Source: Clostridiales bacterium (GTDB lineage Bacteria; Bacillota; Clostridia; Lachnospirales; CAG-274). Taken from it: a stretch of 8,298 bases of DNA. This document shows, in pieces, positions 1 through 6,705 of the stretch. How positions within the stretch are numbered: the stretch's first letter is position 1; every line of letters begins with the position of its first letter. Both the position numbers and the translations under genes were made by a program. The stretch spans positions 1-8,298 of the forward strand of contig JAJQBF010000118.1 of NCBI GenBank assembly GCA_021203425.1. The letters are read 5' to 3'. The notes beneath the pieces were generated by a model that searched no databases, was not told where the DNA came from, and saw only the letters and a list, made by a program, of their open reading frames with translations.

Positions 1-6
1 GGTGTT

Positions 7-1404
7 GTGTTTCAGTTATATTACATTTTTGAAAAAATTTCATGCGTTTGTCCTGTTTGTGATATAGTTGACGAAAAAAGGGATATAATTTTAAACGCCT
101 ATAAATATATTTGGGCGCACCCGGAAGCGGGCTATAAGGAGTGGAAAACAAGCGAATATCTTGAAAGAGAATTTGAAAAACTGGGTTACACCGTTTACAC
201 CACAAGAGGTATTCCCGGCTTTATTGCAGACCTTGACACAGGAAGAGAGGGACCCAAGGCTGCCGTTGTGGGGGAGCTTGACGCCCTTTTCTGCCCAAAC
301 CACCCGGAAGCAAACAAGGAAACAGGGGCGGTTCATGCCTGCGGTCACTGCATACAGACTTCGGTTATGCTGGGGGCGGCGGCTGTTCTTAAGGAAGAGG
401 CTGTTTTAGGCAGGCTTTCAGGCTCTGTTCGTTTTGTTGCCGTTCCCGCCGAGGAAACAATCGACCTTGAATACAGAGGGGAGCTTATCAAAAACGGCAT
501 TATAAAATATGTTGCCGGAAAGATTGAGTTTTTGTATCGGGGAATGTTTGACGATGTGGATATGGCGATTATGTTCCATGTCGATTCATCTCCCGATAAG
601 CTTTTTAAAATTATAGACGGCTGCGACGGCTGTATTACAAAGCATATTGAATATGAAGGCTTAGCAGCTCACGCAGGCGGAGCACCCGAAAAGGGCATAA
701 ATGCACTTTATGCGGCGACACTGGGAATAAACGGCTGCAACGCTTTAAGGGAAACCTTTAAAGAAAGAGACTATGTAAGATATCACCCCATTATAACAAG
801 CGGAGGTCAGGCGGCAAACGTAATTCCAGACCTTGTTAAAATGGACACCTACGTAAGGGCGGCAACAATGAGGAAGATGCTTGAAACAAATGTGAAAATA
901 AACAGGGTTCTGGCTGCCTCCGCCGCCGCAATGGGTGCAAGGGTAAATATAAAGGATAAACACGGAAATCTGCCCTTTCATTCCGACAGAATTATGAACA
1001 GGCTTTGCATCGACATAATGGAGGACATTTTCGGTGAGGACGTAATAGAATATCTGGGCTGGGACACTCAAAGCAGCGACATAGGGGATTTGTCAACGGT
1101 TATTCCCGTTATTCAGCCCTTGTGCTGCGGCGCTGTGGGAAATCAGCACGGAGAGGACTATTATATAGAAGATAAAGAAAAATGCCTTATAAATCCTACG
1201 AAGGTTGTGTCTGTTCTTGTTTATGAGCTTTTAAAAGACGGCGGTATTATGGCAAACAGAGTTAAAGAAAGCTATAAGCCCCTTTACGATTCCAAAGAGG
1301 ACTATTTTAAAACAATAGACGCTATAGAATTCGGAAAGGAGCTTGTGCATTATAACGAAGACGGTTCCATTACACTTGACTTTCATAATCCGGCTCTTCA
1401 TTAA
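7..1404 (+). CDS. M20D-family metallo-amidohydrolase (AbgB/aminoacylase-like), 5' end uncertain
   Basis: Predicted cytoplasmic zinc/manganese amidohydrolase that hydrolyses an N-acyl or amide bond of a small substrate; the substrate is not identifiable. Counting from the GTG at 7, the M20D metal set is visible: Cys112 and His114 in HACGHC, Glu149-Glu150 in VPAEE (catalytic base plus ligand), His191 in FHVDSSP and His381 in NQHGED. The lid-domain signature AAHAGGAPEKGINAL lies near 220-234, and TSGGQAANVIPD near 265-275. The usual Asp after CGH is Cys here. The frame stays open to the window edge, and residues 1-20 (Cys-rich, aromatic) do not resemble a family N-terminus; homology-like sequence begins at VDEKRD (about 21). 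The true start may therefore be upstream, and no ribosome site can be judged. It converges on the PucR-type regulator, which suggests but does not prove a ureide or purine role. Family assignment is firm; substrate is unknown. Confidence 0.85.
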   Translation: MFQLYYIFEKISCVCPVCDIVDEKRDIILNAYKYIWAHPEAGYKEWKTSEYLEREFEKLGYTVYTTRGIPGFIADLDTGREGPKAAVVGELDALFCPNHPEANKETGAVHACGHCIQTSVMLGAAAVLKEEAVLGRLSGSVRFVAVPAEETIDLEYRGELIKNGIIKYVAGKIEFLYRGMFDDVDMAIMFHVDSSPDKLFKIIDGCDGCITKHIEYEGLAAHAGGAPEKGINALYAATLGINGCNALRETFKERDYVRYHPIITSGGQAANVIPDLVKMDTYVRAATMRKMLETNVKINRVLAASAAAMGARVNIKDKHGNLPFHSDRIMNRLCIDIMEDIFGEDVIEYLGWDTQSSDIGDLSTVIPVIQPLCCGAVGNQHGEDYYIEDKEKCLINPTKVVSVLVYELLKDGGIMANRVKESYKPLYDSKEDYFKTIDAIEFGKELVHYNEDGSITLDFHNPALH

Positions 1405-3068
1405 AATTTCAAAAGCTGCTTTATATAAAAAGCCGTTTGAATTATGTACAGGCTGTCTGTAGACTTAAGGTCAAAATTTATAATTTGCTTTATCTGCTGA
1501 AGTCTGTAAAGCATTGTATTTCGGTGTATGAATAATTTGGCGGCGGTTTGAGATATATTTTGATTGTTTTTAATATATTCGAAAAGTGTTTCCGAAAGAA
1601 AGGAATCATTTTGACTGTCGTAATCGTCTAAGGGCTTAAGTACGGCTGCATATATATCCGTAAGGCTTTCTACAGTTAAATTCGAAGAATACATGTGATA
1701 TATCATACCCTTTTCATAGGAAAACAGAATATCCTCGGGGTGAAGTTTTTTTCCCAGCTCCAAGGCACGAAGACCTTCCGTATAGCTTTTTGAAATTGTG
1801 GAAGAACCCTTTCGACAGCAGCCCATACCGGCGAAACAGCTTATACTCTTTCGGTTAAGGCTGTTTAAAATATCACTTATAAGGATATAAACTTCTGAGG
1901 TTCTTTTTCCCGAAGGGATTTTTTCCAAAAATAAGGCAAGGACGAAATTGTTGTCATATATGCAGTAAGTAAAATCCATATCCGTTCCGGAAATTTCTTC
2001 CTGAACTGCACTTAGAATTTTTCTCGCCGTAATTCTCTGCTTGGCTACGGAAAGCTCCGCATAGCTTTCGGGCTTTATAACGGCAAAAATTCTGGGGCTT
2101 GAAAAGTCAAAACCATATTGCCGGCAGAGAGATTCTATTTCACTTTCGGTTTTAATACTTCCGGAAAGGAGATTATTGAAAAAAGAGGTTCTTCCGCTTT
2201 GCTGAGTGTCATATATTATTTTGTCGTTTATCATTGATATGTATATAAGAGAATTTATGTTGGATATAAGAGAATATTCAAAGGCGGAAAAAGACCTGTT
2301 TTCTTCAAGGCAGACAAGGTAACCCAAAAGCTCGTGTCTGTTTATAACCGGAAATATTACAAAGTTATATTCATTCCCCGAATATTTAACGCTGTGTTTT
2401 ATAACAGGCAGAATTTCGGTATTTTCCGAAGGGATTATTCGGCGAATATCCTTTTCCGGCAGGATAATATTACTGTTTTTACAGTAAGGGAAGGGAAAAA
2501 CCGTTTCCGAGTCTTTTGAAATATAATATTCAATAAGCTCAAAATTTACTCCGCAGAGGAAAACAGGAGCGCCTATTTCGTCGGATATACTTTTAAGCAG
2601 AGAAAGAGTTGAGTGGCGCTTAAGAGAGGCTTCAGTTATTTTACGGTAAAAGTTCATCATACGAATACTTTCGCTCATTTCACTTTGAAATATCTGTCTG
2701 TAAACAATGTTTACAATTTGTTCCATAGTGCTTGAAAAGGGAATTGAAAATATGGTGAAACCCAAATTATTTGCCTGCTTAAGCATTTCGTCGGGAAGAG
2801 AGTCCATATAGCGGTTCATTTTTATGCCTAAGCTGCTGCAGCCCTGATTATATAAATCCTGCACAATGGTTTTATATATATTTGTGCTTGAGAATATATA
2901 GCCTGTAGAAAGAATAAGCTCGACCTGTTTAAGCCATGGAACAGTGTCCGGGTTATCCATTATATTTATACCGGTTATACGCCTGTCGATTCCCCGATCT
3001 CCGGCAAGGCATGAAAAGCCCGTCATACTTGGGTTTTGCTCCAAAAGCCAGCGGATTGTAATATCCAT
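1401..3068 (-). CDS. PucR-family transcriptional regulator of the ureide operon
   Basis: Cytoplasmic DNA-binding regulator of about 555 residues. The N-terminal PucR domain (about 1-125) opens with MDITIRWLLEQNP and contains GINIMDNPDTVPWLK. A middle region (about 280-420) resembles the CdaR/GGDEF-like module of this family. The C-terminal PucR helix-turn-helix (about 491-555) reads NISQTAAKLFIHRNTMLYRL. No transmembrane segment is evident. An ATG at 3074 lies only one base from the GGGAGG site, so the ATG at 3068 (7-base spacing) is chosen. The gene is divergent from allE-allC, the usual arrangement for a regulator of its neighbour, and PucR is the known purine-catabolism regulator of Bacillus subtilis. 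Activator or repressor mode and the inducer (allantoin or another ureide) are inference. Its TAA overlaps the stop codon of the convergent M20D gene, leaving no room for a terminator between them. Confidence 0.9.
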   Translation of the reverse strand: MDITIRWLLEQNPSMTGFSCLAGDRGIDRRITGINIMDNPDTVPWLKQVELILSTGYIFSSTNIYKTIVQDLYNQGCSSLGIKMNRYMDSLPDEMLKQANNLGFTIFSIPFSSTMEQIVNIVYRQIFQSEMSESIRMMNFYRKITEASLKRHSTLSLLKSISDEIGAPVFLCGVNFELIEYYISKDSETVFPFPYCKNSNIILPEKDIRRIIPSENTEILPVIKHSVKYSGNEYNFVIFPVINRHELLGYLVCLEENRSFSAFEYSLISNINSLIYISMINDKIIYDTQQSGRTSFFNNLLSGSIKTESEIESLCRQYGFDFSSPRIFAVIKPESYAELSVAKQRITARKILSAVQEEISGTDMDFTYCIYDNNFVLALFLEKIPSGKRTSEVYILISDILNSLNRKSISCFAGMGCCRKGSSTISKSYTEGLRALELGKKLHPEDILFSYEKGMIYHMYSSNLTVESLTDIYAAVLKPLDDYDSQNDSFLSETLFEYIKNNQNISQTAAKLFIHRNTMLYRLQQIKQIINFDLKSTDSLYIIQTAFYIKQLLKF

Positions 3069-3075
3069 AATCATT

Positions 3076-3081
3076 CCTCCC
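3076..3081 (-). promoter_or_regulatory. Ribosome binding site selecting the regulator start
   Basis: On the - strand GGGAGG is followed by AATGATTATG. The first ATG (3074) is one base away, too close for normal initiation. The second ATG (3068) is seven bases away, so translation should begin there, two codons downstream of the longest reading frame. Confidence 0.75.
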
Positions 3082-3100
3082 TATGCATAATTTTATAATA

Positions 3101-3130
3101 ATTATACATTAAAAGGGAGAATGTCTTCAA
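3101..3130 (-). promoter_or_regulatory. Sigma-A-type promoter for the PucR-family regulator
   Basis: On the - strand a -35 box TTGAAG (3125-3130) and a perfect -10 box TATAAT (3101-3106) are separated by 18 bases. A start near 3094 would leave a leader of about 25 bases containing the GGGAGG site. The -35 overlaps the weak candidate -35 for allE on the other strand, so the two promoters would be back to back. Confidence 0.65.
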
Positions 3131-3154
3131 TAGAAAATGTACACAAATTTTAAT
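3126..3154 (+). promoter_or_regulatory. Candidate promoter for the allE-allC operon
   Basis: The -10 candidate TTTAAT (3149-3154) matches five of six consensus bases. Seventeen bases upstream the -35 candidate TTCAAT (3126-3131) matches only three of six. Transcription would start near 3161, inside the palindrome at 3155-3169. The poor -35 would fit an activator-dependent promoter, but this is inference. A TATAAA at 3185-3190 is a weaker alternative because its start point would fall in the ribosome binding site. Confidence 0.35.
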
Positions 3155-3169
3155 TGTGCAGACTGCACA
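3155..3169. promoter_or_regulatory. 15-bp palindrome, candidate operator in the divergent spacer
   Basis: TGTGCAG-A-CTGCACA is a perfect seven-base inverted repeat around a single central base. With a one-base spacer it cannot form a normal RNA hairpin loop, so a dimeric DNA-binding protein is the natural reading. It sits between the regulator and allE, just after the candidate allE -10, where a bound protein would overlap the start point. The PucR-family regulator next door is the obvious candidate to bind it. I see no second copy in the spacer. Confidence 0.5.
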
Positions 3170-3209
3170 GCGTAAGCAAACTTTTATAAACAAAAAAGGA
3201 GTGTTTAAA

Positions 3210-3968
3210 ATGGGCTATCCAAATGATTTATTATCAACAAGAGCAGTTGTAAAGCCTGGCTTGTGGGCGGTTATTCCCAAAGACGGTTTGGTAAACAATG
3301 TTATCCCCGGAATTGAAAAATGCAGAATAAGCATTGTTGCCTCGCCCAAAATGGGAGCGAGTTTCGTTCAGTATGTTGTTCACGCCGAAAACGGAGAAAG
3401 AACAACAAAAATATGGGCAAACGAGAAAAATATCGAAAGTTTTATTTACGTTATTAAGGGCAGACTGACCGTTACAGCCGGAGATGAAGTAAAGGTTCTT
3501 AAAGACGGCGGCTATGTTTATGCCCCTGCCGGAGAGGGGCTTGAATTTATAAGCGACGGAAAGGCCGATTTTCTTATGTATAAACAGGTTTTTATTCCCA
3601 CTGAGGGAAAAAGCCCTTACAGAGTTTGGGGCAATGTGAATGAAATAGAATTCAGAATTTATGACGATATGGAAAATGTGTTCATAAAGGATCTTCTGCC
3701 TGTTGATACTGCCTTTGATATGAATATGCACATTCTTTCATTTGAACCGGGCGGCTGTCACCCCATTGTAGAAACCCACGTTCAGGAACACGGCGCCTAT
3801 ATTTTAAGCGGCGAGGGAATGTATTATATGGACGACAGATGGCTGGGAATCAAAAAAGACGATTTTATGTGGTCCGGTCCTTATGTTCCCCAGCGTGCTT
3901 ACGGTGTAGGAAGAGAGCCTTTTGCCTATATTTATTCAAAGGACTGTAACAGAGACGTTATATTATAG
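3210..3968 (+). CDS. allE: (S)-ureidoglycine aminohydrolase, bicupin
   Basis: Converts (S)-ureidoglycine to (S)-ureidoglycolate with release of ammonia, a cytoplasmic step of allantoin degradation. The 252 residues form two cupin halves. The second carries the metal set: Glu188 and His190 in VETHVQEH, His194, and Gln228 in YVPQRAYG, equivalent to the Glu-His-His-Gln manganese site of plant and E. coli enzymes. Several stretches recall E. coli AllE closely: MGY at the start, GASFV, DMNMHILSF, EHGAYILSG, and SKDCNRDV at the C-terminus. Length is close to the roughly 260 residues of E. coli AllE. The ATG at 3210 follows AAAGGAG (3195-3201) by eight bases; a longer open frame from 3156 has no such site and its extra residues are not family-like. 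allC follows after 16 bases, so the two genes are very likely cotranscribed. Confidence 0.94.
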   Translation: MGYPNDLLSTRAVVKPGLWAVIPKDGLVNNVIPGIEKCRISIVASPKMGASFVQYVVHAENGERTTKIWANEKNIESFIYVIKGRLTVTAGDEVKVLKDGGYVYAPAGEGLEFISDGKADFLMYKQVFIPTEGKSPYRVWGNVNEIEFRIYDDMENVFIKDLLPVDTAFDMNMHILSFEPGGCHPIVETHVQEHGAYILSGEGMYYMDDRWLGIKKDDFMWSGPYVPQRAYGVGREPFAYIYSKDCNRDVIL

Positions 3969-3984
3969 CAAAGGCGGCGAAAAT

Positions 3985-5231
3985 ATGATTCAGAGTGCAA
4001 ACAAAGACAATATAGAAAGAATTTTAAGAAACATAGACAGGTTTCAGACAGGTGTAGGCGAGGGGACTACAAGAGTTCTCTTTACTGAGCCTGAACTTGC
4101 CGCAAGGGAATATGTTAAAAACGAAATGAAAGCCTTGGGTCTTGAAGTAAAGGAAGACGCTATAGGAAATATTTTCGGAACGCTTAAGGGCAGCGACCCG
4201 AGCCTCTCCCCCGTTTGGACAGGCTCCCACATTGACACTGTTTTAAATGCGGGAATGTTTGACGGTATGGCAGGAGTTGTCTGTGGACTTGAGGCTGTCA
4301 GACTTATAATAGTAAACGGGATAAAGCCCAAAAGAGATATAAGTGTAATTGTCTATACCTCTGAGGAGCCTACCCGTTTCGGTCTTTCCTGTATAGGCAG
4401 CCGAGCCTTAGCCGGAGTTTTAAGTCTTGAAGACACAAAGGAGCTTGTAGATAAAGACGGAAAAAATCTTTATACTCTTTTAGATGAATTAGGCTATAAA
4501 CACGATGAATTTTGTGATATAATGAAACAAAAGGGGGACGTTTACGCCTCCGTCGAACTTCATATAGAGCAAAATGATGTGCTTGAAAAGGAAAATATCC
4601 CCATAGGGATTGTGAAGGGAATATGTGCCCCTACTAATTTCAGCGTAACCGTAAAGGGGGTTCAGGGGCACGCCGGCGGTTCGCCTATGAGCGAAAGAAA
4701 AGATGCCTTTATGGCGGCTGCGGAGCTTGCCCTTGTTTTGGAAGACGCAGCGAAGAAATCCGAAAGCGAATATATAACGGCAACGGTAGGAAAGGTAGAT
4801 GTTTTTCCCAATGCCGTAAATGTTATATCCGGCGATACACATATGTCAATAGATATACGCTCTATAGATATGGCGGCAAAAGACGTTATTATTGAAACCC
4901 TTAAATATGAAACAGGCAGAATCGAAAAAGCCAAAGGGGTTGAAATAAACTTACATTTGGAAAACCACGACCGACCTTTAAAATGTGATGAAAAAATAAT
5001 TAATCTTGAAAAAGATGTCTGCCGCTGTCTTAACACCGATTATAAAGAAATGATAAGCGGTCTTATCATGACAGTCTTTTTGTAGGGCGCTTTGCCCCTG
5101 CCTCTATGATTTTCGTACCCAGCAAAAAGGGCATAAGCCACAGTAAAGACGAATGGACAGATTTCAGCCAGTTAGCCGTAGGAACAGATGTTCTTGCGGA
5201 AACCTTATTTGAACTTTCAAACCAATCATAA
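3985..5231 (+). pseudogene. allC: Allantoate amidohydrolase, M20C family, with a one-base frameshift
   Basis: The intact enzyme hydrolyses allantoate to ureidoglycine, CO2 and ammonia using two metal ions. Active-site residues seen in the first frame: His82 (GSHIDTV), Asp93 (FDGMAG), Glu127-Glu128 (TSEEPTRFG), His193 (ELHIEQ), His229 (QGHAGG), Asn279 and Arg292 (DIRS). Spacing between these matches the beta-alanine synthase/AllC family. The uninterrupted frame stops at 5085 after 366 residues, following MISG (5050-5061). The missing C-terminus continues without a stop in the next frame from 5061 to 5228 (YHDSLFVGR, then MIFVPSKKGISHSKDEW), and ends at TAA 5229-5231. One lost base near 5061 explains it; repaired length is about 415 residues, near the 411 of E. 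coli AllC. The truncated product lacks His362 (substrate binding) and His386 (metal ligand), so should be inactive. Downstream sequence shows no decay, so the change is recent or a sequence error. Start ATG 3985 follows the weak site AAGGCGG, 16 bases after allE. Confidence 0.85.
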
Positions 5232-5261
5232 ACAATAAAATATAAGAAAGGAAGTATTACA

Positions 5262-6203
5262 ATGAAAATTGCGGTTTTGGAACCCTTGGGAATACCCTAT
5301 GAAACACTTGACGAAAAGGTAAAAACAGCTGTAGGTGATATGGCGGAGGTTATCTGCTATAAAGACAGAAAGGAAGATGTTGAAACCCTTATTGAAAGAA
5401 GTAAGGACGCCGACATAGTTGTTCTTTCAAACTTTAAATATCCCAAAGCGGTTATGGAGAACTGCCCCAAGCTTAAATATATCTGTGTTGCCTTTACGGG
5501 CTATGACCATGTTGATATGGATTATTGCCGTGAAAGGGGAATACAGGTGTCAAACTGTGCCGGTTATTCAACTTCGGCAGTGGCAGACCTTGTTTTCGGC
5601 TTTGTTATCGACCTTTACAGAAATATAATTGCCTGCAATGATGTTGTGAGAAAAGGCGGAACAAAGGACGGGCTTGTAGGTCCTGAGCTTGAAGGAAAGA
5701 AATTCGGTATTATAGGGGCAGGCGCCATAGGTCTTAGAGTTGCCGGTATAGCAAAGGCTTTCGGCTGCGAGGTTTATGCTTATTCAAGAACAAAGAAAGA
5801 TATTGAGGGTGTAACTTTTACTGACCTTGACACTCTTATGAGCAGCTGTGATATAATCTCCCTTCACGTTCCTCAAAACAAGGAAACAATAGGCATGATT
5901 AATGCAGAAAAAATTGCCCTTATGAAGAAGACGGCAGTGTTTATAAACACAGCCAGAGGTCCTATTGTCGACAGCAAGGCTTTGGCAGACGCTTTAAACG
6001 AAGGCAGAATAGCCGGTGCCGCCGTTGACGTTTTTGAAACTGAGCCGCCAATTGATCCGAACCACCCCTTGCTTACAGCTAAAAACTGTATAGCCACACC
6101 CCACGTTGCCTTTGCCTCTGTTCAGGCTATGTATAAAAGAGCAGATATAGTCTGTGAAAACCTAAGCGCATATCTTAAGGGGACACCTATAAATTTAGTG
6201 TAA
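5262..6203 (+). CDS. D-isomer-specific 2-hydroxyacid dehydrogenase (possible glyoxylate reductase)
   Basis: NAD(P)-dependent interconversion of a 2-oxo acid and a D-2-hydroxyacid in the cytoplasm. In its 313 residues the Rossmann motif GAGAIG is at 152-157. The catalytic trio is Arg232 (NTARGPIVD), Glu261 (ETEPP) and His281 (TPHVAF). The dinucleotide strand ends AYSRTKK (about 173-179): where NAD enzymes carry an Asp, this has Ser175-Arg176, which suggests NADPH preference (inference). The start follows AAAGGAAG (5247-5254) by seven bases, and the gene begins 30 bases after allC, so it is the third operon gene. In E. coli the ureidoglycolate dehydrogenase AllD belongs to a different family (LDH2/MDH2), so this is not an AllD homologue. 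Reduction of glyoxylate derived from ureidoglycolate is a reasonable guess; hydroxypyruvate or ureidoglycolate itself are alternatives. Family is certain; substrate is not. Confidence 0.9.
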   Translation: MKIAVLEPLGIPYETLDEKVKTAVGDMAEVICYKDRKEDVETLIERSKDADIVVLSNFKYPKAVMENCPKLKYICVAFTGYDHVDMDYCRERGIQVSNCAGYSTSAVADLVFGFVIDLYRNIIACNDVVRKGGTKDGLVGPELEGKKFGIIGAGAIGLRVAGIAKAFGCEVYAYSRTKKDIEGVTFTDLDTLMSSCDIISLHVPQNKETIGMINAEKIALMKKTAVFINTARGPIVDSKALADALNEGRIAGAAVDVFETEPPIDPNHPLLTAKNCIATPHVAFASVQAMYKRADIVCENLSAYLKGTPINLV

Positions 6204-6259
6204 AAGCGATAAGAATCGGAAAGACGTTCGACACCGTAAAATATGAAAACAAATAAAAG

Positions 6260-6296
6260 TACCCGATGTATTGAGTTTTCCGCAATACATCGGGTA
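6260..6296 (-). terminator. Rho-independent terminator of the thioredoxin gene, perhaps bidirectional
   Basis: A perfect 14-bp inverted repeat (6260-6273 and 6283-6296) encloses a nine-base loop. On the - strand the hairpin begins seven bases after the thioredoxin stop codon and is followed by a T-rich tail (ACTTTTATTTGTTTTC), a good intrinsic terminator. On the + strand the tail is weak (TAATGTTT), so it may stop the dehydrogenase operon only partly. Confidence 0.85.
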
Positions 6297-6302
6297 TAAT
6301 GT

Positions 6303-6608
6303 TTAAAGCAGTTCGAGAATTTGGTCTTTCGGCATTGCCCCCACAGCTTTATTTGCCACCTTTCCGTCTTTAACAACCATAAGTGTGGGAATGCTCATAA
6401 TCTTAAATTCGGAGGCAAGCTCCGGCTGTTCGTCTACGTTTATTTTGCCGACTTTAATGTCTGATCTTTCAGCGGCGATTTCCTCCAAAACAGGTCCCAC
6501 CATACGGCAAGGACCGCACCAACTTGCCCAAAAATCCAAAATTACGGGCTTATCAGATTCCAAAACTTCAGTTTTAAAATTATTTTTATCTATCACTGTT
6601 GTTTTCAT
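6303..6608 (-). CDS. trxA: Thioredoxin
   Basis: Small cytoplasmic dithiol-disulfide oxidoreductase that reduces protein disulfides and is recycled by a thioredoxin reductase not present here. The 101 residues carry the redox site WCGPC (Cys31, Cys34), the buried Asp25 in LDFWA, and the cis-proline Pro74 in SIPTLMV. This is a complete single thioredoxin fold without signal peptide, slightly shorter than E. coli TrxA (109 residues). An ATG at 6614 lies one base from the AAAGGAGG site, so the ATG at 6608, seven bases away, is the likely start. The gene converges on the dehydrogenase operon and is divergent from the structured RNA segment. I found no convincing promoter between 6624 and 6700 on this strand. 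Nothing links it to the ureide genes. Confidence 0.95.
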   Translation of the reverse strand: MKTTVIDKNNFKTEVLESDKPVILDFWASWCGPCRMVGPVLEEIAAERSDIKVGKINVDEQPELASEFKIMSIPTLMVVKDGKVANKAVGAMPKDQILELL

Positions 6609-6615
6609 ATACATT

Positions 6616-6623
6616 CCTCCTTT
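6616..6623 (-). promoter_or_regulatory. Ribosome binding site selecting the thioredoxin start
   Basis: On the - strand AAAGGAGG is followed by AATGTATATG. The near ATG (6614) is one base away and the second ATG (6608) is seven bases away, so initiation should be at 6608. The layout is the same as at the regulator gene (GGAGGAATG-NNN-ATG). Confidence 0.75.
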
Positions 6624-6676
6624 TATGTTTTATGATATTAGTTTTTCAGCCTGGTTCTGAGATTGTTGTCACAGAA

Positions 6677-6705
6677 TTTTCAAAACTGTAATTTATGTTT
6701 ACTAT
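6677..6705 (+). promoter_or_regulatory. Candidate promoter for the structured RNA
   Basis: TTTTCA (6677-6682) and TACTAT (6700-6705), each four of six consensus bases, are 17 bases apart and would start transcription near 6712, at the first base of helix P2. An alternative is TTGTCA (6666-6671, five of six) with a poor -10 TAATTT (6689-6694), starting near 6701. Only the latter would include the closing stem P1 in the transcript. Both are weak calls. Confidence 0.3.

Noticed and set aside
3156..3209. Longer N-terminus for the ureidoglycine aminohydrolase
   Set aside because: The extension overlaps the operator palindrome and contains the AAAGGAG site of the internal ATG, and the homology to AllE begins exactly at that ATG (MGY).
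5053..5072. Programmed -1 ribosomal frameshift to make full-length AllC
   Set aside because: The codons GGT CTT do not form an X XXY YYZ slippery heptamer and cannot re-pair after a -1 slip. A simple one-base loss is more economical.
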